A DNA stretch of 64,000 bases from Streptomyces tropicalis (GCF_029269835.1 NZ_JARJBB010000001.1:434001-498000), one strand, 5' to 3'; shown: positions 47,111 through 56,688, counted from the stretch's first letter. Notes: generated by a model from the letters alone, not told the origin. Numbers and translations: made by a program.

Positions 47111-48250
47111 TCAGCGGCCGTTGAAGGCGTCCTTCAGACGGGAGAACAGGCCCTGCTGGCCCGGCTGGAACTGGCCCTGGGGCCGCTCCTCGCCGCGCAG
47201 CTTGGCGAGCTCCCGCAGCAGGCGCTCCTGCTCGGGGTCGAGCTTGCTGGGGGTCTGCACCTCGACGTGGACGATCAGGTCGCCCCGGCCACCGCCGCGC
47301 AGGTGCGTGACGCCGCGGCCGTGCAGCGGGATGGACTGCCCGGACTGGGTGCCCGGCCGGATGTCCACCTCCTCCATGCCGTCGAGGGTCTCCAGCGGCA
47401 CCTTGGTGCCGAGGGAGGCCGCCGTCATGGGGAGGGTGACCGTGCAGTGCAGGTCGTCGCCGCGCCGCTGGAAGGTCGAGTGCGGCAGCTCGTGGATCTC
47501 GACGTAGAGGTCGCCGGCGGGGCCGCCGCCGGGGCCGACCTCGCCCTCGCCCGCGAGCTGGATGCGGGTGCCGTTGTCGACACCGGCGGGGATCTTCACG
47601 GTGAGCGTGCGGCGGGAGCGGACCCGGCCGTCGCCCGCGCACTCCGGGCACGGCGTCGGGACGACGGTGCCGAAGCCCTGGCACTGCGGGCACGGGCGGG
47701 AGGTCATGACCTGGCCGAGGAAGGACCGGGTGACCTGCGAGACCTCGCCGCGGCCGCGGCACATGTCACAGGTCTGGGCGGTCGTGCCGGGCGCCGCGCC
47801 CTCGCCGCTGCAGGTGTTGCAGACGACGGCCGTGTCGACCTGGATGTCCTTGGTGGTGCCGAAGGCCGCCTCGTCGAGCTCGATCTCCAGCCGGATCATG
47901 GCGTCCTGGCCGCGGCGGGTGCGCGAGCGCGGGCCGCGCTGCGAGGCCGTGCCGAAGAACGCGTCCATGATGTCGGAGAAGTTGCCGAAGCCGCCGGCCC
48001 CGAAGCCGCCCGCGCCGCCGGCACCGCCGGCCTGCGAGAGCGGGTCGCCGCCGAGGTCGTAGACCTGCTTCTTCTGCGGGTCCGACAGCACCTCGTAGGC
48101 GGCGTTGATCTCCTTGAACCGCTCCTGGGTCTTCGGGTCCGGATTCACGTCCGGATGCAGCTCGCGGGCGAGCCGGCGGAAGGCCTTCTTGATCTCATCC
48201 TGCGACGCGTCGCGGCGCACGCCGAGTACGGCGTAGTAGTCCGTGGCCAC
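47111..48250 (-). CDS. dnaJ: Chaperone DnaJ (second copy, DnaJ2)
   Basis: 379 residues. The J domain (residues 1-70) has the HPD motif in ELHPDVNPD, followed by a Gly/Phe-rich linker, four zinc-binding CxxCxGxG repeats (CNTCSGEG, CDMCRGRG, CPQCQGFG, CPECAGDG) and the substrate-binding C-domain. It recruits DnaK. It starts one base after the hrcA stop, so both come from the CIRCE-controlled promoter. Confidence 0.96.
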   Translation of the reverse strand: MATDYYAVLGVRRDASQDEIKKAFRRLARELHPDVNPDPKTQERFKEINAAYEVLSDPQKKQVYDLGGDPLSQAGGAGGAGGFGAGGFGNFSDIMDAFFGTASQRGPRSRTRRGQDAMIRLEIELDEAAFGTTKDIQVDTAVVCNTCSGEGAAPGTTAQTCDMCRGRGEVSQVTRSFLGQVMTSRPCPQCQGFGTVVPTPCPECAGDGRVRSRRTLTVKIPAGVDNGTRIQLAGEGEVGPGGGPAGDLYVEIHELPHSTFQRRGDDLHCTVTLPMTAASLGTKVPLETLDGMEEVDIRPGTQSGQSIPLHGRGVTHLRGGGRGDLIVHVEVQTPSKLDPEQERLLRELAKLRGEERPQGQFQPGQQGLFSRLKDAFNGR

Positions 48251-49267
48251 TTAGGACTCCGCCAGGATCTGTCCGACGTACCGTGCCACTGCGCGTACCG
48301 CTCCCATCGTTCCCGGATAGTCCATGCGGGTCGGTCCGACCACGCCGAGCTTGGCGACTGCCTCGCCGCCCGAACCGTAGCCCACCGACACCACGGATGT
48401 GGAGTTGAGTCCCTCGTAGGCGTTCTCGTGACCGATACGCACGGTCATGCCCGGCTCCTTGGCCTCGCCGAGCAGCTTCAGGAGCACGACCTGTTCCTCC
48501 AGCGCCTCGAGGACGGGGCGGATGGTGAGGGGGAAGTCGTGCGGGAAGCGGGTGAGATTGGCGGTGCCGCCGATCATCAGCCGCTCCTCGTTCTCCTCGA
48601 CGAGGGTGTCGAGGAGGGTGGACAGGACCGCCGCGACCGCACCGCGGTCCTCCGCGTCGAAGGCCTCGGGGAGGTCCTCGACGAGGCGCGGGACGTCCGC
48701 GAAGCGGCGTCCGGCGACCCGGCTGTTGAGCCGCGCCCGCAGGTCCGCGAGGGAGGTCTCGCCGAAGGGCGCCGGGCAGTCGATCATCCGCTGCTCGACC
48801 CGGCCGGTGTCCGTGATCAGCACGAGCATCAGGCGCGCCGGCGCGAGCGCCAGCAGCTCCACGTGCCGCACGGTGGACCGGGTCAGCGACGGGTACTGCA
48901 CGACCGCGACCTGCCGGGTCAGCTGGGCGAGCAGCCGCACCGTCCGGGCGACGACGTCGTCGAGGTCGACCGCGCCGCCGAGGAAGTTCTGGATGGCGCG
49001 CCGCTCGGGCGCGGTCATCGGCTTCACCCCGGCGAGCTTGTCGACGAAGAGGCGGTACCCCTTGTCGGTGGGGATGCGCCCGGCGCTGGTGTGCGGCTGC
49101 GCGATGTACCCCTCGTCCTCCAGGGCCGCCATGTCGTTGCGGACCGTGGCCGGGGAGACGCCGAGGCTGTGCCGCTCGGTGAGGGCCTTGGAGCCGACCG
49201 GCTCCTCGGTGCCGACGTAGTCCTGGACGATGGCGCGCAACACCTGAAGCCTTCGTTCGCTGAGCAT
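48251..49267 (-). CDS. hrcA: Heat-inducible transcription repressor HrcA
   Basis: 338 residues from the ATG at 49267, which has GGAGG eight bases upstream; a GTG nine bases further up is possible. The winged helix ([36 protein letters not shown] in adjoining motifs) is near residues 35-75; a dimerisation/GAF-like domain follows. HrcA needs GroEL to hold CIRCE and releases it during heat stress. A perfect CIRCE is found 38 bp upstream, giving autoregulation with dnaJ2. Confidence 0.97.
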   Translation of the reverse strand: MLSERRLQVLRAIVQDYVGTEEPVGSKALTERHSLGVSPATVRNDMAALEDEGYIAQPHTSAGRIPTDKGYRLFVDKLAGVKPMTAPERRAIQNFLGGAVDLDDVVARTVRLLAQLTRQVAVVQYPSLTRSTVRHVELLALAPARLMLVLITDTGRVEQRMIDCPAPFGETSLADLRARLNSRVAGRRFADVPRLVEDLPEAFDAEDRGAVAAVLSTLLDTLVEENEERLMIGGTANLTRFPHDFPLTIRPVLEALEEQVVLLKLLGEAKEPGMTVRIGHENAYEGLNSTSVVSVGYGSGGEAVAKLGVVGPTRMDYPGTMGAVRAVARYVGQILAES

Positions 49268-49304
49268 CGCGCACACCTCCAGAAGTCGCCCCTCGGGTCC
49301 CTGC

Positions 49305-49331
49305 CTGGCACTCGGCGCATACGAGTGCCAG
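49305..49331. promoter_or_regulatory. CIRCE operator
   Basis: CTGGCACTC (49305-49313), nine bases, GAGTGCCAG (49323-49331): an exact 9-9-9 inverted repeat matching the HrcA operator TTAGCACTC-N9-GAGTGCTAA in its GCACTC core. Confidence 0.95.
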
Positions 49332-49438
49332 CTTTACCCGGCCCAGTGTACGGCTGCCGGGTACGCCCGCGGCAAGGCCGGTCCGGCGTCGGCCTGCACG
49401 GTCGCCGCGCGTCACCGGTCGACCGCTAGCGTCGCCGT

Positions 49439-50164
49439 ATGACGGTGACTTGGGAAGAGCTCGGGTGGGAGCGGGTGGCGGACGGGGTCGGCCGGTGCCG
49501 GCTCCCGGTGTGGGACTGCACGGCGGGGCTGGTCGTCGGCGAGGGGGGCGCCCTGCTGGTCGACGCCGGGTCGGGCCCGGCGGAAGGCGCCCGGCTGCGC
49601 GGGCAGGCCGAGCGGCTGGCCGGCGGCCCTGTGCGGTTTCTCGCACTCACGCATCCGCACTTCGACCACGTCTTCGGCGCGTCCGCGTTCCCCGGGGCGC
49701 ACGTCCTCGCCGCGGCCGGCGCGCGGGCCGCGCTTCAGGACGGGCGGGCGGAGCTGTCCGCGGACGCGGTGCGCCACGGCCTGGACGCGGCGGAGGCGTC
49801 GGCCGCGGCCGGCGCCCTGGTCCGCCCGCACGAGGACGTGCGGGAGGCGCGGGTGCTGGAGCTGCCGGGCGGGCGGACGGCCGTGCTGCACGACCTCGGC
49901 CCCGGCCATTCGCCGGGCGACCTCGTCGTCGTGGTGCCCGGCGACCCGGCGGTGGTCTTCTGCGGCGACCTGGTGGAGGAGTCCGGCGAGCCCCAGGCCG
50001 GGCCCGACGCCTCGCCGGGACGCTGGCCCGCGGCCCTGGACCGGCTGCTCGCCCTGGGCGGCGAGGACGCGCGGTACGTGCCCGGTCACGGAGCGGTCGT
50101 GGACGCGGCCTTCGTCCGGGCGCAGCGCGACGCCCTCGCCGCACGCTTCGGCGTGTCGACCTGA
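49439..50164 (+). CDS. Metallo-beta-lactamase-fold hydrolase
   Basis: 241 residues from an ATG at 49439. Metal motif THPHFDHV (HxHxDH) near residue 64, followed by DLGPGHSPGDLVVVV and the FCGDLVEES and VPGHGAVVD blocks with the other ligands. Cytosolic hydrolase, substrate unknown. Divergent from hrcA across the CIRCE region, so possibly affected by HrcA. Followed 32 bp later by a DUF3097 gene. Confidence 0.88.
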   Translation: MTVTWEELGWERVADGVGRCRLPVWDCTAGLVVGEGGALLVDAGSGPAEGARLRGQAERLAGGPVRFLALTHPHFDHVFGASAFPGAHVLAAAGARAALQDGRAELSADAVRHGLDAAEASAAAGALVRPHEDVREARVLELPGGRTAVLHDLGPGHSPGDLVVVVPGDPAVVFCGDLVEESGEPQAGPDASPGRWPAALDRLLALGGEDARYVPGHGAVVDAAFVRAQRDALAARFGVST

Positions 50165-50196
50165 TCGGGCGGTCCGTTCTCCCTATCGTCGTTCGA

Positions 50197-51006
50197 ATGC
50201 GTTCGTACTCGCCCGACCTGACCCCGCCGTGGAAGAAGCGCACTGCGGTGCCGGAGGTCCCGGCGGAGCCGGGCCTGGTGGTGGAGGAGCCCGGCACCGG
50301 CTTCTGCGGGGCGGTGATCCGCTGCGAGGCGGGCACCGTGACCCTGGAGGACCGCTTCGGCAAGCACCGGGTGTTCCCGCTGGAGCCGCGGGGCTTCCTG
50401 CTGGAGGGCAGACCGGTGACGCTGGTGCGGCCCGCGGCGGGCCCTGCGCGGCCCACCCGCACGGCGTCGGGCTCCGTCGCGGTCCCCGGCGCCCGCGCCC
50501 GGGTCGCGCGCGCCGGGCGCATCTATGTGGAGGGCCGCCACGACGCCGAGCTGGTCGAGCGGGTGTGGGGCGACGACCTGCGGATCGAGGGCGTCGTCGT
50601 CGAGTACCTGGAGGGTGTGGACGACCTGCCGTCGATCGTCGCCGACTTCGCGCCCGGCCCCGGCGCCCGGCTGGGCGTCCTGGTCGACCACCTGGTCCCC
50701 GGCACCAAGGAGTGGCGCATCGCCGAGTCGGTGACCAGCGCGCACGCGCTCGTGGTGGGCCATCCGTACATCGACGTCTGGGAGGCCGTGAAGCCGTCCG
50801 CCGTCGGCATCCCCGCCTGGCCCCGCGTCCCCCGCGGCCAGGACTGGAAGACGGGCGTCTGCCGGGCCCTGGGCTGGCCGGAGAACACCGGCGCCGCCTG
50901 GCAGCGCATCCTCTCCGCGGTGCGCTCCTACAAGGACCTGGAGCCGGAACTCCTGGGCCGCGTCGAGGAGCTGATCGACTTCGTCACGGACAGCGGTGGG
51001 GCCTGA
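50197..51006 (+). CDS. DUF3097 family protein
   Basis: 269 residues from the ATG at 50197 (RSYSPDLTPPWKK). A well-conserved actinobacterial protein with GRIYVEGRHDAELVERVWGDDLRIEGVVVEYLEGVDDL (read as adjoining stretches), LVDHLVPGTKEWRIA, HPYIDVWEAVKPSAVG and WPRVPRGQDWKTG. The YVEGRHDAE..VE pattern recalls a Toprim-like fold. Function is unknown. Followed at once by a 30-bp palindrome that terminates transcription. Confidence 0.88.
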   Translation: MRSYSPDLTPPWKKRTAVPEVPAEPGLVVEEPGTGFCGAVIRCEAGTVTLEDRFGKHRVFPLEPRGFLLEGRPVTLVRPAAGPARPTRTASGSVAVPGARARVARAGRIYVEGRHDAELVERVWGDDLRIEGVVVEYLEGVDDLPSIVADFAPGPGARLGVLVDHLVPGTKEWRIAESVTSAHALVVGHPYIDVWEAVKPSAVGIPAWPRVPRGQDWKTGVCRALGWPENTGAAWQRILSAVRSYKDLEPELLGRVEELIDFVTDSGGA

Positions 51007-51011
51007 CCTTC

Positions 51012-51041
51012 CCGGACACCGGCGCATGCGCCGGTGTCCGG
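51012..51041 (+). terminator. Terminator behind the DUF3097 gene
   Basis: CCGGACACCGGCGCA (51012-51026) is followed at once by its exact complement TGCGCCGGTGTCCGG (51027-51041), six bases after the stop. Confidence 0.8.
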
Positions 51042-51094
51042 TTCGAGGGCGAGCGGCTCACCCGCATTCGCAGTGACTCACCCCTCCCGGGGGC

Positions 51095-52336
51095 TCAGTC
51101 CACCAGGTCCCGCACCACCGCGTCCGCCAGGAGCCGTCCGCGCAGGGTGAGCACGGCCCGTCCTCCGTCGTACGGGCCTGCCTGGAGCAGGCCGTCCGCC
51201 AGCGCCCTCCGGGAGGCCGCGAGCCCCTCCTCCCTGAGAAGCGTGAGCGGCACGCCCTCGCGCAGCCGCAACTCCAGCAGGATCCGCTCCACCCGGCGGT
51301 CCTCGTCCGTGAGGACCTCCCGTCCGGCGCCCGGCGAGCGGCCGGCGGCGAGGGCGGCCGCGTAGGCGCCCGGGTGCTTGACGTTCCACCAGCGCACACC
51401 GCCCACGTGGCTGTGCGCGCCGGGGCCCGCGCCCCACCAGTCGGCGCCCCGCCAGTACAGCTCGTTGTGCAGGCAGCGGCCGGCCGGGGTGGCGGCCCAG
51501 TTCGAGACCTCGTACCAGGCGAAGCCCGCAGCAAAGAGCGCCTCCTCGGCGATCAGGTACCGGTCGGCGTGCACGTCGTCGTCGGTGGCGGGGACCTCGC
51601 CGCGGCGGATGCGGCGGGCGAGCTGCGTGCCCTCCTCCACGATCAGCGCGTACGCCGACACGTGGTCGGGTCCGGCGCCCAGGGCCGCGTCGAGGGAGGC
51701 CCGCCAGTCGTCGTCGGACTCGCCGGGCGTGCCGTAGATCAGGTCGAGGTTGACGTGATCGAAGCCCGCGGCGCGCGCCTCGGCCACGCACGCCTCCGGG
51801 CGGCCCGGGGTGTGGGTGCGGTCGAGGACCTTCAGCACGTGCCGGCGGGCGCTCTGCATGCCGAAGGAGACCCGGTTGAAGCCGCCCTCCCGCAGGGCCG
51901 CCAGGTAGGCGGGGTCGACCGACTCCGGGTTGGCCTCCGTGGTGACCTCCGCGTCGGCCGCGAGGCCGAACTCGTCGCGGATCGCGCGCAGCATCCGCAC
52001 CAGGTCCTCCGCGGCCAGCAGCGTCGGGGTGCCGCCGCCGACGAAGACCGTGCGGACCTCGCGCGGGTCGTCGCCGAGGACCTTGCGGGCCAGGCGGACC
52101 TCGTCCACGAGGGTCTCGGCGTAGTTGTCCCGGGAGGCGAGGACGCCGCCGGTGCCGCGCAGCTCGGTGGCCGTGTAGGTGTTGAAGTCGCAGTAGCCGC
52201 AGCGGGTCGCGCAGTAGGGGACGTGCAGGTAGAACCCGAGGGGCCGGCCGGCGGCTCCGGCGAGCGCGGACGCGGGCAGTGCGCCGTCGGCGGGGACGGG
52301 CTCGCCGTCGGGGAGTGCGGAAGGCATGCCCTCCAT
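51095..52336 (-). CDS. hemW: HemW-type radical SAM protein
   Basis: About 413 residues from the ATG at 52336 (410 from 52327). The radical SAM cluster CATRCGYC (Cx3Cx2C) is near residue 40, followed by FVGGGTPTLL and NPESVDPAYLAALREGGFNRVSFGMQS, split motifs of the family. HemW is a heme chaperone related to, but distinct from, coproporphyrinogen III oxidase; older annotations call it HemN. Divergent promoter lies in the 58-bp gap toward the phosphatase gene's stop. Confidence 0.9.
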   Translation of the reverse strand: MEGMPSALPDGEPVPADGALPASALAGAAGRPLGFYLHVPYCATRCGYCDFNTYTATELRGTGGVLASRDNYAETLVDEVRLARKVLGDDPREVRTVFVGGGTPTLLAAEDLVRMLRAIRDEFGLAADAEVTTEANPESVDPAYLAALREGGFNRVSFGMQSARRHVLKVLDRTHTPGRPEACVAEARAAGFDHVNLDLIYGTPGESDDDWRASLDAALGAGPDHVSAYALIVEEGTQLARRIRRGEVPATDDDVHADRYLIAEEALFAAGFAWYEVSNWAATPAGRCLHNELYWRGADWWGAGPGAHSHVGGVRWWNVKHPGAYAAALAAGRSPGAGREVLTDEDRRVERILLELRLREGVPLTLLREEGLAASRRALADGLLQAGPYDGGRAVLTLRGRLLADAVVRDLVD

Positions 52337-52394
52337 TGTCCAGCACCGGCGCGGGAACCCGGTCCGGCCCCGATCCCCGGGCACCGGCCGGGCG

Positions 52395-54362
52395 TCAGTA
52401 CGCCTGGAGGACCATCAGCGCCAGGTCGTCCTCCGGCGGGCGGGACCCGAAGTCGTGCACCAGCCGCCGGATGCGCTCGGCGATCAGGTCCGCGTCCAGT
52501 CCGGCGCACCCGGCGAGGACCGCGGCGAGCCCGTCGCCGTCGTCGAACTGGCGCGAGCCGGAGCGGCGCTCGGTCACCCCGTCGGTCACGCACAGCAGGG
52601 TGTCGCCGGGCTCCAGCACCACGGTCCCGGTGGTGTACGTCTCGTCCTCGACGACGCCGAGCAGGGTCTGCGGGCGCGCGGCGGTGCGGACGGTGCCGTC
52701 CCGGCCGAGCAGCAGCGGCAGCGGATGCCCGGCGCAGGCGAGGGTGCAGCGGACACCGCCCTCGAAGGGGGCCAGCTCGCCGTAGAGCAGCGACAGGAAG
52801 CGGGTCTGCGGGCCGTCGCCGGGCGCGGGCGGGCGGCCGCCGGCGGCGGCCAGGACGCGGGCGGCGGCGTCCGCGGCCTCCGTGGCGTCGTCCAGGAGGA
52901 GCTGGTTGAGGCGGTCGAGGACGTCGGCGACGCCGTAGCCCTCGCGGGCCAGCAGACGCAGCCAGGGCCGGGCCAGCCCGATCACGACGGCGGCCTCCGG
53001 CCCCTTGCCCTGGACGTCGCCGACGGCGAAGCACCAGCGGCCGTCGCCGGCCGGGAAGAGGTCGTAGAAGTCGCCGCTCGGGCCGCCCTGGTCGCGCGGT
53101 TCGTGGACGAGGGCGCTGCGCACCCCGGGGATCTGCGCCACCGCGCCGGGCAGCAGCCCGCGCTGGAGGACGGCGCTGATGGTGGCCTGGCGGGCGTACT
53201 GCCGGGCGGCGCCGATGGCGAGCGCCACCCGGCGGCTGAGGTCCTCGACCAGCCCGGTGATCTCGTCGGGGAAGGGCAGCAGCCCGCACCGGCCGATGAC
53301 CAGGGTGCCCAGCGGACGGCCGCCGGCGATCAGCCGGTAGGCGACCGCGGACCCGTGGCGGCCGCGCGGGCCGAGCGCCTCGGCGGGCCAGGGGTGGGGC
53401 GCCGGCCCGGAGCAGGGCCCGTCGGACGGACGGGGCGGCTCCTTGTCCAGGACCCGGCGCAGCTCCTCGACGTGGTCCTCTCCGGCGTGCCAGACCCGGG
53501 CGAGCCGGGGCCCGGCCGCACCGCCGGCCTCGCTCCAGCCGCCGCGGGACGTCGCCTCGTCCTGCAGCCACACCGCGCACCAGTCGGCGAGCCTCGGCAC
53601 CAGCAGCTGACCGGTGAGGGCGGCGACGAGGTCCTCGTCGAGCTGTCCGGCGAGCAGGTCGGAGGCCTCGGCGAGGAAGGACAGGGCGCCGCGGCCGAGC
53701 CATTCGCGGTCCCGTTCGGCGCGCTGCGGCTCGGGGGCGAGGATCTCGGCGACGCCGAGGCCGTACGGGCCGGTGTACGCACCGTCCTCCGCGCCCGCCC
53801 CGCCGGCCGCGGTGCCCCCGGCGGGCAGCCGCGCCCACACCGTCTTGCGGGCGGGCCGGTAGGTGATGCCCCAGGACTCCGCCAGCGCGGCGACGAGGGG
53901 CAGGCCGCGGCCGTACTCGGGCGCCTCGTGGGCCGGGTCGGCCACCGGTTCGCGGGGGGCGCGCGAGGGGTGCTGGTCGGTCACCTCCACGACGCACGCG
54001 CCGGTGTCCGGCTCCAGGCGGCACACCAGGTCCACGTCGGTGCCCGCGTGCACCACGGCGTTGGTGACCAGTTCGCTGACGACGACCGTGACGTCCTCGG
54101 CCAGACGCTCGCCCACGGGGTGCCCGCGGTCCGCCCACTCGGTCAGCGCGGCGCGCAGCAGGGTGCGGGCGGAGCGGGGGGCGAGGGGGCCGCCCGGCAG
54201 GACGGCGTGCGCCGGGGGCGGCCCTGCGGGCTCCCCGGGACCGGGGACGCCCACGGGGCCGCCCGCGGGGCCGCGGGCTCCCTCGGGGCCGGGCGCACCC
54301 GGGGGCGCGGGCACGTCGCAGGCGCGGGCGGCGGTCTCCCGTTGCGTGGGAATGGCCCCCAT
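52395..54362 (-). CDS. SpoIIE-family phosphatase with anti-sigma kinase-type ATPase domain
   Basis: 655 residues from the ATG at 54362. After a Pro/Gly-rich lead of ~55 residues, an HATPase domain (VVVSELVTNAVVHAG and YGRGLPLVAAL) covers about 60-170; a GAF-like middle region (~200-410) and a PP2C/SpoIIE phosphatase domain (GDFYDLF, FAVGDVQGKGPEA, RPPEDDLALMVL) complete it. Such proteins combine an anti-sigma kinase fold and its phosphatase and act in partner-switching control of sigma factors; targets are not encoded here. Confidence 0.88.
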   Translation of the reverse strand: MGAIPTQRETAARACDVPAPPGAPGPEGARGPAGGPVGVPGPGEPAGPPPAHAVLPGGPLAPRSARTLLRAALTEWADRGHPVGERLAEDVTVVVSELVTNAVVHAGTDVDLVCRLEPDTGACVVEVTDQHPSRAPREPVADPAHEAPEYGRGLPLVAALAESWGITYRPARKTVWARLPAGGTAAGGAGAEDGAYTGPYGLGVAEILAPEPQRAERDREWLGRGALSFLAEASDLLAGQLDEDLVAALTGQLLVPRLADWCAVWLQDEATSRGGWSEAGGAAGPRLARVWHAGEDHVEELRRVLDKEPPRPSDGPCSGPAPHPWPAEALGPRGRHGSAVAYRLIAGGRPLGTLVIGRCGLLPFPDEITGLVEDLSRRVALAIGAARQYARQATISAVLQRGLLPGAVAQIPGVRSALVHEPRDQGGPSGDFYDLFPAGDGRWCFAVGDVQGKGPEAAVVIGLARPWLRLLAREGYGVADVLDRLNQLLLDDATEAADAAARVLAAAGGRPPAPGDGPQTRFLSLLYGELAPFEGGVRCTLACAGHPLPLLLGRDGTVRTAARPQTLLGVVEDETYTTGTVVLEPGDTLLCVTDGVTERRSGSRQFDDGDGLAAVLAGCAGLDADLIAERIRRLVHDFGSRPPEDDLALMVLQAY

Positions 54363-54440
54363 CTACAGCCCCCCGGGCAGTTCGGACGGATTCGCCTCGG
54401 TCGATGCCGACAGGGTGACAGAACGGCCGCACCCGGAAGC

Positions 54441-54460
54441 GCCGAGTTACCGAACTCGGC
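54441..54460. promoter_or_regulatory. Inverted repeat upstream of the SpoIIE-type gene
   Basis: GCCGAGTT-ACCG-AACTCGGC, an exact 8-4-8 repeat about 79 bp before the start codon; operator or hairpin candidate. Confidence 0.45.
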
Positions 54461-54681
54461 CGCCATAAGGAGCAGGACTGCTCCACTCACGCGCAAAGCC
54501 GGCCAGGAACGATCGAAAACCGGCCCGTGTCACCCGACGGGGGGACGGGGCGACAGGGCGGGAGGGAAGGGCGACGGACTCGCCGGCCGGAGCACGCGCC
54601 GGGTCCGCGGGCGTGAGGACGCGGCGGACCGGGAGCGGGAGGGCCCGACCGCCCGGGAGCACCGGGACGCGACGGCACGCC

Positions 54682-54717
54682 GACGGGGCGCCGGGGCGGG
54701 AACCCCGGCGCCCCGTC
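54682..54717 (-). terminator. Terminator of the acyl-CoA synthetase gene
   Basis: GACGGGGCGCCGGGG (54682-54696) pairs perfectly with CCCCGGCGCCCCGTC (54703-54717), loop 6 nt, 20 bp behind the stop. The ~320 bp between it and the SpoIIE-type gene hold only the repeat at 54441 and no gene that I can support. Confidence 0.75.
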
Positions 54718-54736
54718 ACGGGCGGGCGGACGACCG

Positions 54737-56611
54737 TCAGTCCTCGCGGGCGCCCGCGTACATCTCGTCGATCAGGTGCTTGTACTCGCGCTCGACCACC
54801 GGCCGCTTCAGCTTCAGGCTCGGGGTGATCTCGCCGTGCTCGACGTCCAGGTCGCGCGGCAGCAGCCGGAACTTCTTGATGGTCTGCCAGCGCTGCAGCC
54901 CCGCGTTGAGCTCCTTGACGTACCCGTCGACCATCTCGACCGTGGCGGGCGCGGCCACGACCTCCGCGTAGGGGCGGCCCTCCAGGCCGTTCTCCTTGGC
55001 CCACTCCATGATCGACGGCTCGTCCAGGGCGATGAGCGCGGTGCAGAAGTTCCGGTCGGCGCCGTGCACGAGGATGTTGGAGACGTACGGGCACACGGCC
55101 TTGAACTGGCCCTCGACCTCCGCCGGCGCGATGTACTTGCCGCCCGAGGTCTTGATGAGGTCCTTCTTGCGGTCGGTGATGCGCAGGTAGCCGTCCGGGG
55201 ACAGCTCGCCGATGTCGCCGGTGTGGAACCAGCCGTCCGACTCCAGCACCTCGGCGGTCTTCTCCGGCAGCCGGTGGTAGCCCTGCATGATGCCGGGGCC
55301 GCGCAGCAGGATCTCGCCGTCGTCGGCGATCCGCACCTCCGTACCGGGCAGCGGCTTGCCGACCGTGCCGGTGCGGTAGGCCTCGCCGGGGTTCACGAAG
55401 GACGCCGCCGAGGACTCGGTGAGGCCGTAGCCCTCCAGGACGTGGATGCCGGCGCCGGCGAAGAAGTAGCCGATCTCCGGGGAGAGGGCGGCACTGCCCG
55501 AGACGCAGGCGCGCAGCCGGCCGCCGAAGGCCTCGCGGATCTTGGCGAAGACGAGCCGGTCGGCGACCTTGTGCTTGGAGTACAGGCCCAGCGGCGCGGA
55601 GTGGGTGCCGGTGCGCCGGAAGTTGTCCTGGCTGACCTTGGCGTACTCGCGGGCCACGCCGGCCGCCCACTGGAAGATCTTGTACTTGGCCGGGCCGCCG
55701 GCGCGGGCCTTGGCGGCGACGCCGTTGTAGACCTTCTCGAAGATGCGCGGGACGGCCGCCATGTAGGTCGGCTGCACCACCGGCAGGTTCTCGATGATCT
55801 TGTCCACGCGGCCGTCGACGGCGGTGACGTGCCCGACCTCGATCTGGCCGGAGGTGAGCACCTTGCCGAAGACGTGCGCGAGGGGCAGCCACAGGTACTG
55901 CACGTCGTCGGGGCCGACCAGACCGGTCGCGGAGATCGCCTTCGCCATGTACGACCAGTTGTCGTGCGGCAGGCGGACGCCCTTGGGACGGCCGGTGGTG
56001 CCCGAGGTGTAGATCAGCGTGGCGAGCTGCTCCCGGCTGATCGCGCCGACCCGCTCCTTGATCAGCGAGGGGTGCTTCTCCAGATGGGCCGCGCCCCGGC
56101 TCTCCAGCTCGGCCAGGCTGATCACCCAGTCGTCGGTCTCCACGCCGGCCGCGTCGATCACGATCACGTGGTGCAGGTCGGGCAGCTCGGCGCGGTGCGC
56201 GACCGCCTTCGCGACCTGCTCGGCGTTCTCCGCGATCAGGACCCGGCTCTCGGAGTCGGCGAGGATGAACGCCGACTCGTCGGCGTTGGTCTGCGGGTAG
56301 ATGGTGGACGTGGCCGCGCCGGCGCACATGATGCCGAGGTCGGCCAGGATCCACTCGATGCGGGTTGACGAGGCGAGGGCGACCCGCTCCTCCGGCTGCA
56401 CGCCCAGCTCGATCAGTCCCGCCGCGACGGCGTAGACCCGCTCCGCGGCCTGGGCCCAGGTCAGCGACTTCCATGTGTCCGGGCCCTGCCCCGACGCCGG
56501 AGGCACCGGATGGCGATAGGCCTCGGCGTCCGGTGTGGCCGCCACACGCTCCAGGAAGAGGGCCGCCACGGTCGGCGGACGGTTCTCGATCAAGGTCTGT
56601 GCGTCGCTCAC
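54737..56611 (-). CDS. Long-chain fatty-acid-CoA ligase
   Basis: 624 residues, the size of long-chain AMP-forming acyl-CoA synthetases. The AMP site TLIYTSGTTGRPKGVRL is near residue 195, GYGLTESSAA is the second core motif, and TGDIGELSPDGYLRITDRKKDLIKTSGGKYIAP is the A5-A8 hinge region (in pieces). A9/A10 Lys is expected in LDVEHGEITPSLKLKRP. It activates fatty acids for beta-oxidation or lipid synthesis at the membrane. A palindrome lies about 65-77 bp upstream of its start. Confidence 0.92.
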   Translation of the reverse strand: MSDAQTLIENRPPTVAALFLERVAATPDAEAYRHPVPPASGQGPDTWKSLTWAQAAERVYAVAAGLIELGVQPEERVALASSTRIEWILADLGIMCAGAATSTIYPQTNADESAFILADSESRVLIAENAEQVAKAVAHRAELPDLHHVIVIDAAGVETDDWVISLAELESRGAAHLEKHPSLIKERVGAISREQLATLIYTSGTTGRPKGVRLPHDNWSYMAKAISATGLVGPDDVQYLWLPLAHVFGKVLTSGQIEVGHVTAVDGRVDKIIENLPVVQPTYMAAVPRIFEKVYNGVAAKARAGGPAKYKIFQWAAGVAREYAKVSQDNFRRTGTHSAPLGLYSKHKVADRLVFAKIREAFGGRLRACVSGSAALSPEIGYFFAGAGIHVLEGYGLTESSAASFVNPGEAYRTGTVGKPLPGTEVRIADDGEILLRGPGIMQGYHRLPEKTAEVLESDGWFHTGDIGELSPDGYLRITDRKKDLIKTSGGKYIAPAEVEGQFKAVCPYVSNILVHGADRNFCTALIALDEPSIMEWAKENGLEGRPYAEVVAAPATVEMVDGYVKELNAGLQRWQTIKKFRLLPRDLDVEHGEITPSLKLKRPVVEREYKHLIDEMYAGARED

Positions 56612-56674
56612 GACATCCTCCGGGGCCCGCGGCAGTGCGGCTGGCTGGGTGCGGCTGGGTTGCTTCGCGTTGTT

Positions 56675-56688
56675 TAACTCGCGAGTAA
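56675..56688. promoter_or_regulatory. Palindromic operator before the acyl-CoA synthetase
   Basis: ACTCGCGAGT (56677-56686) is a 10-bp palindrome with flanking T and A (TxACTCGCGAGTxA), in an AT-richer stretch, TTTAACTCGCGAGTAAC. Its position and sequence are those of a TetR-type fatty-acid regulator site; the regulator is not in the window. Confidence 0.55.
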
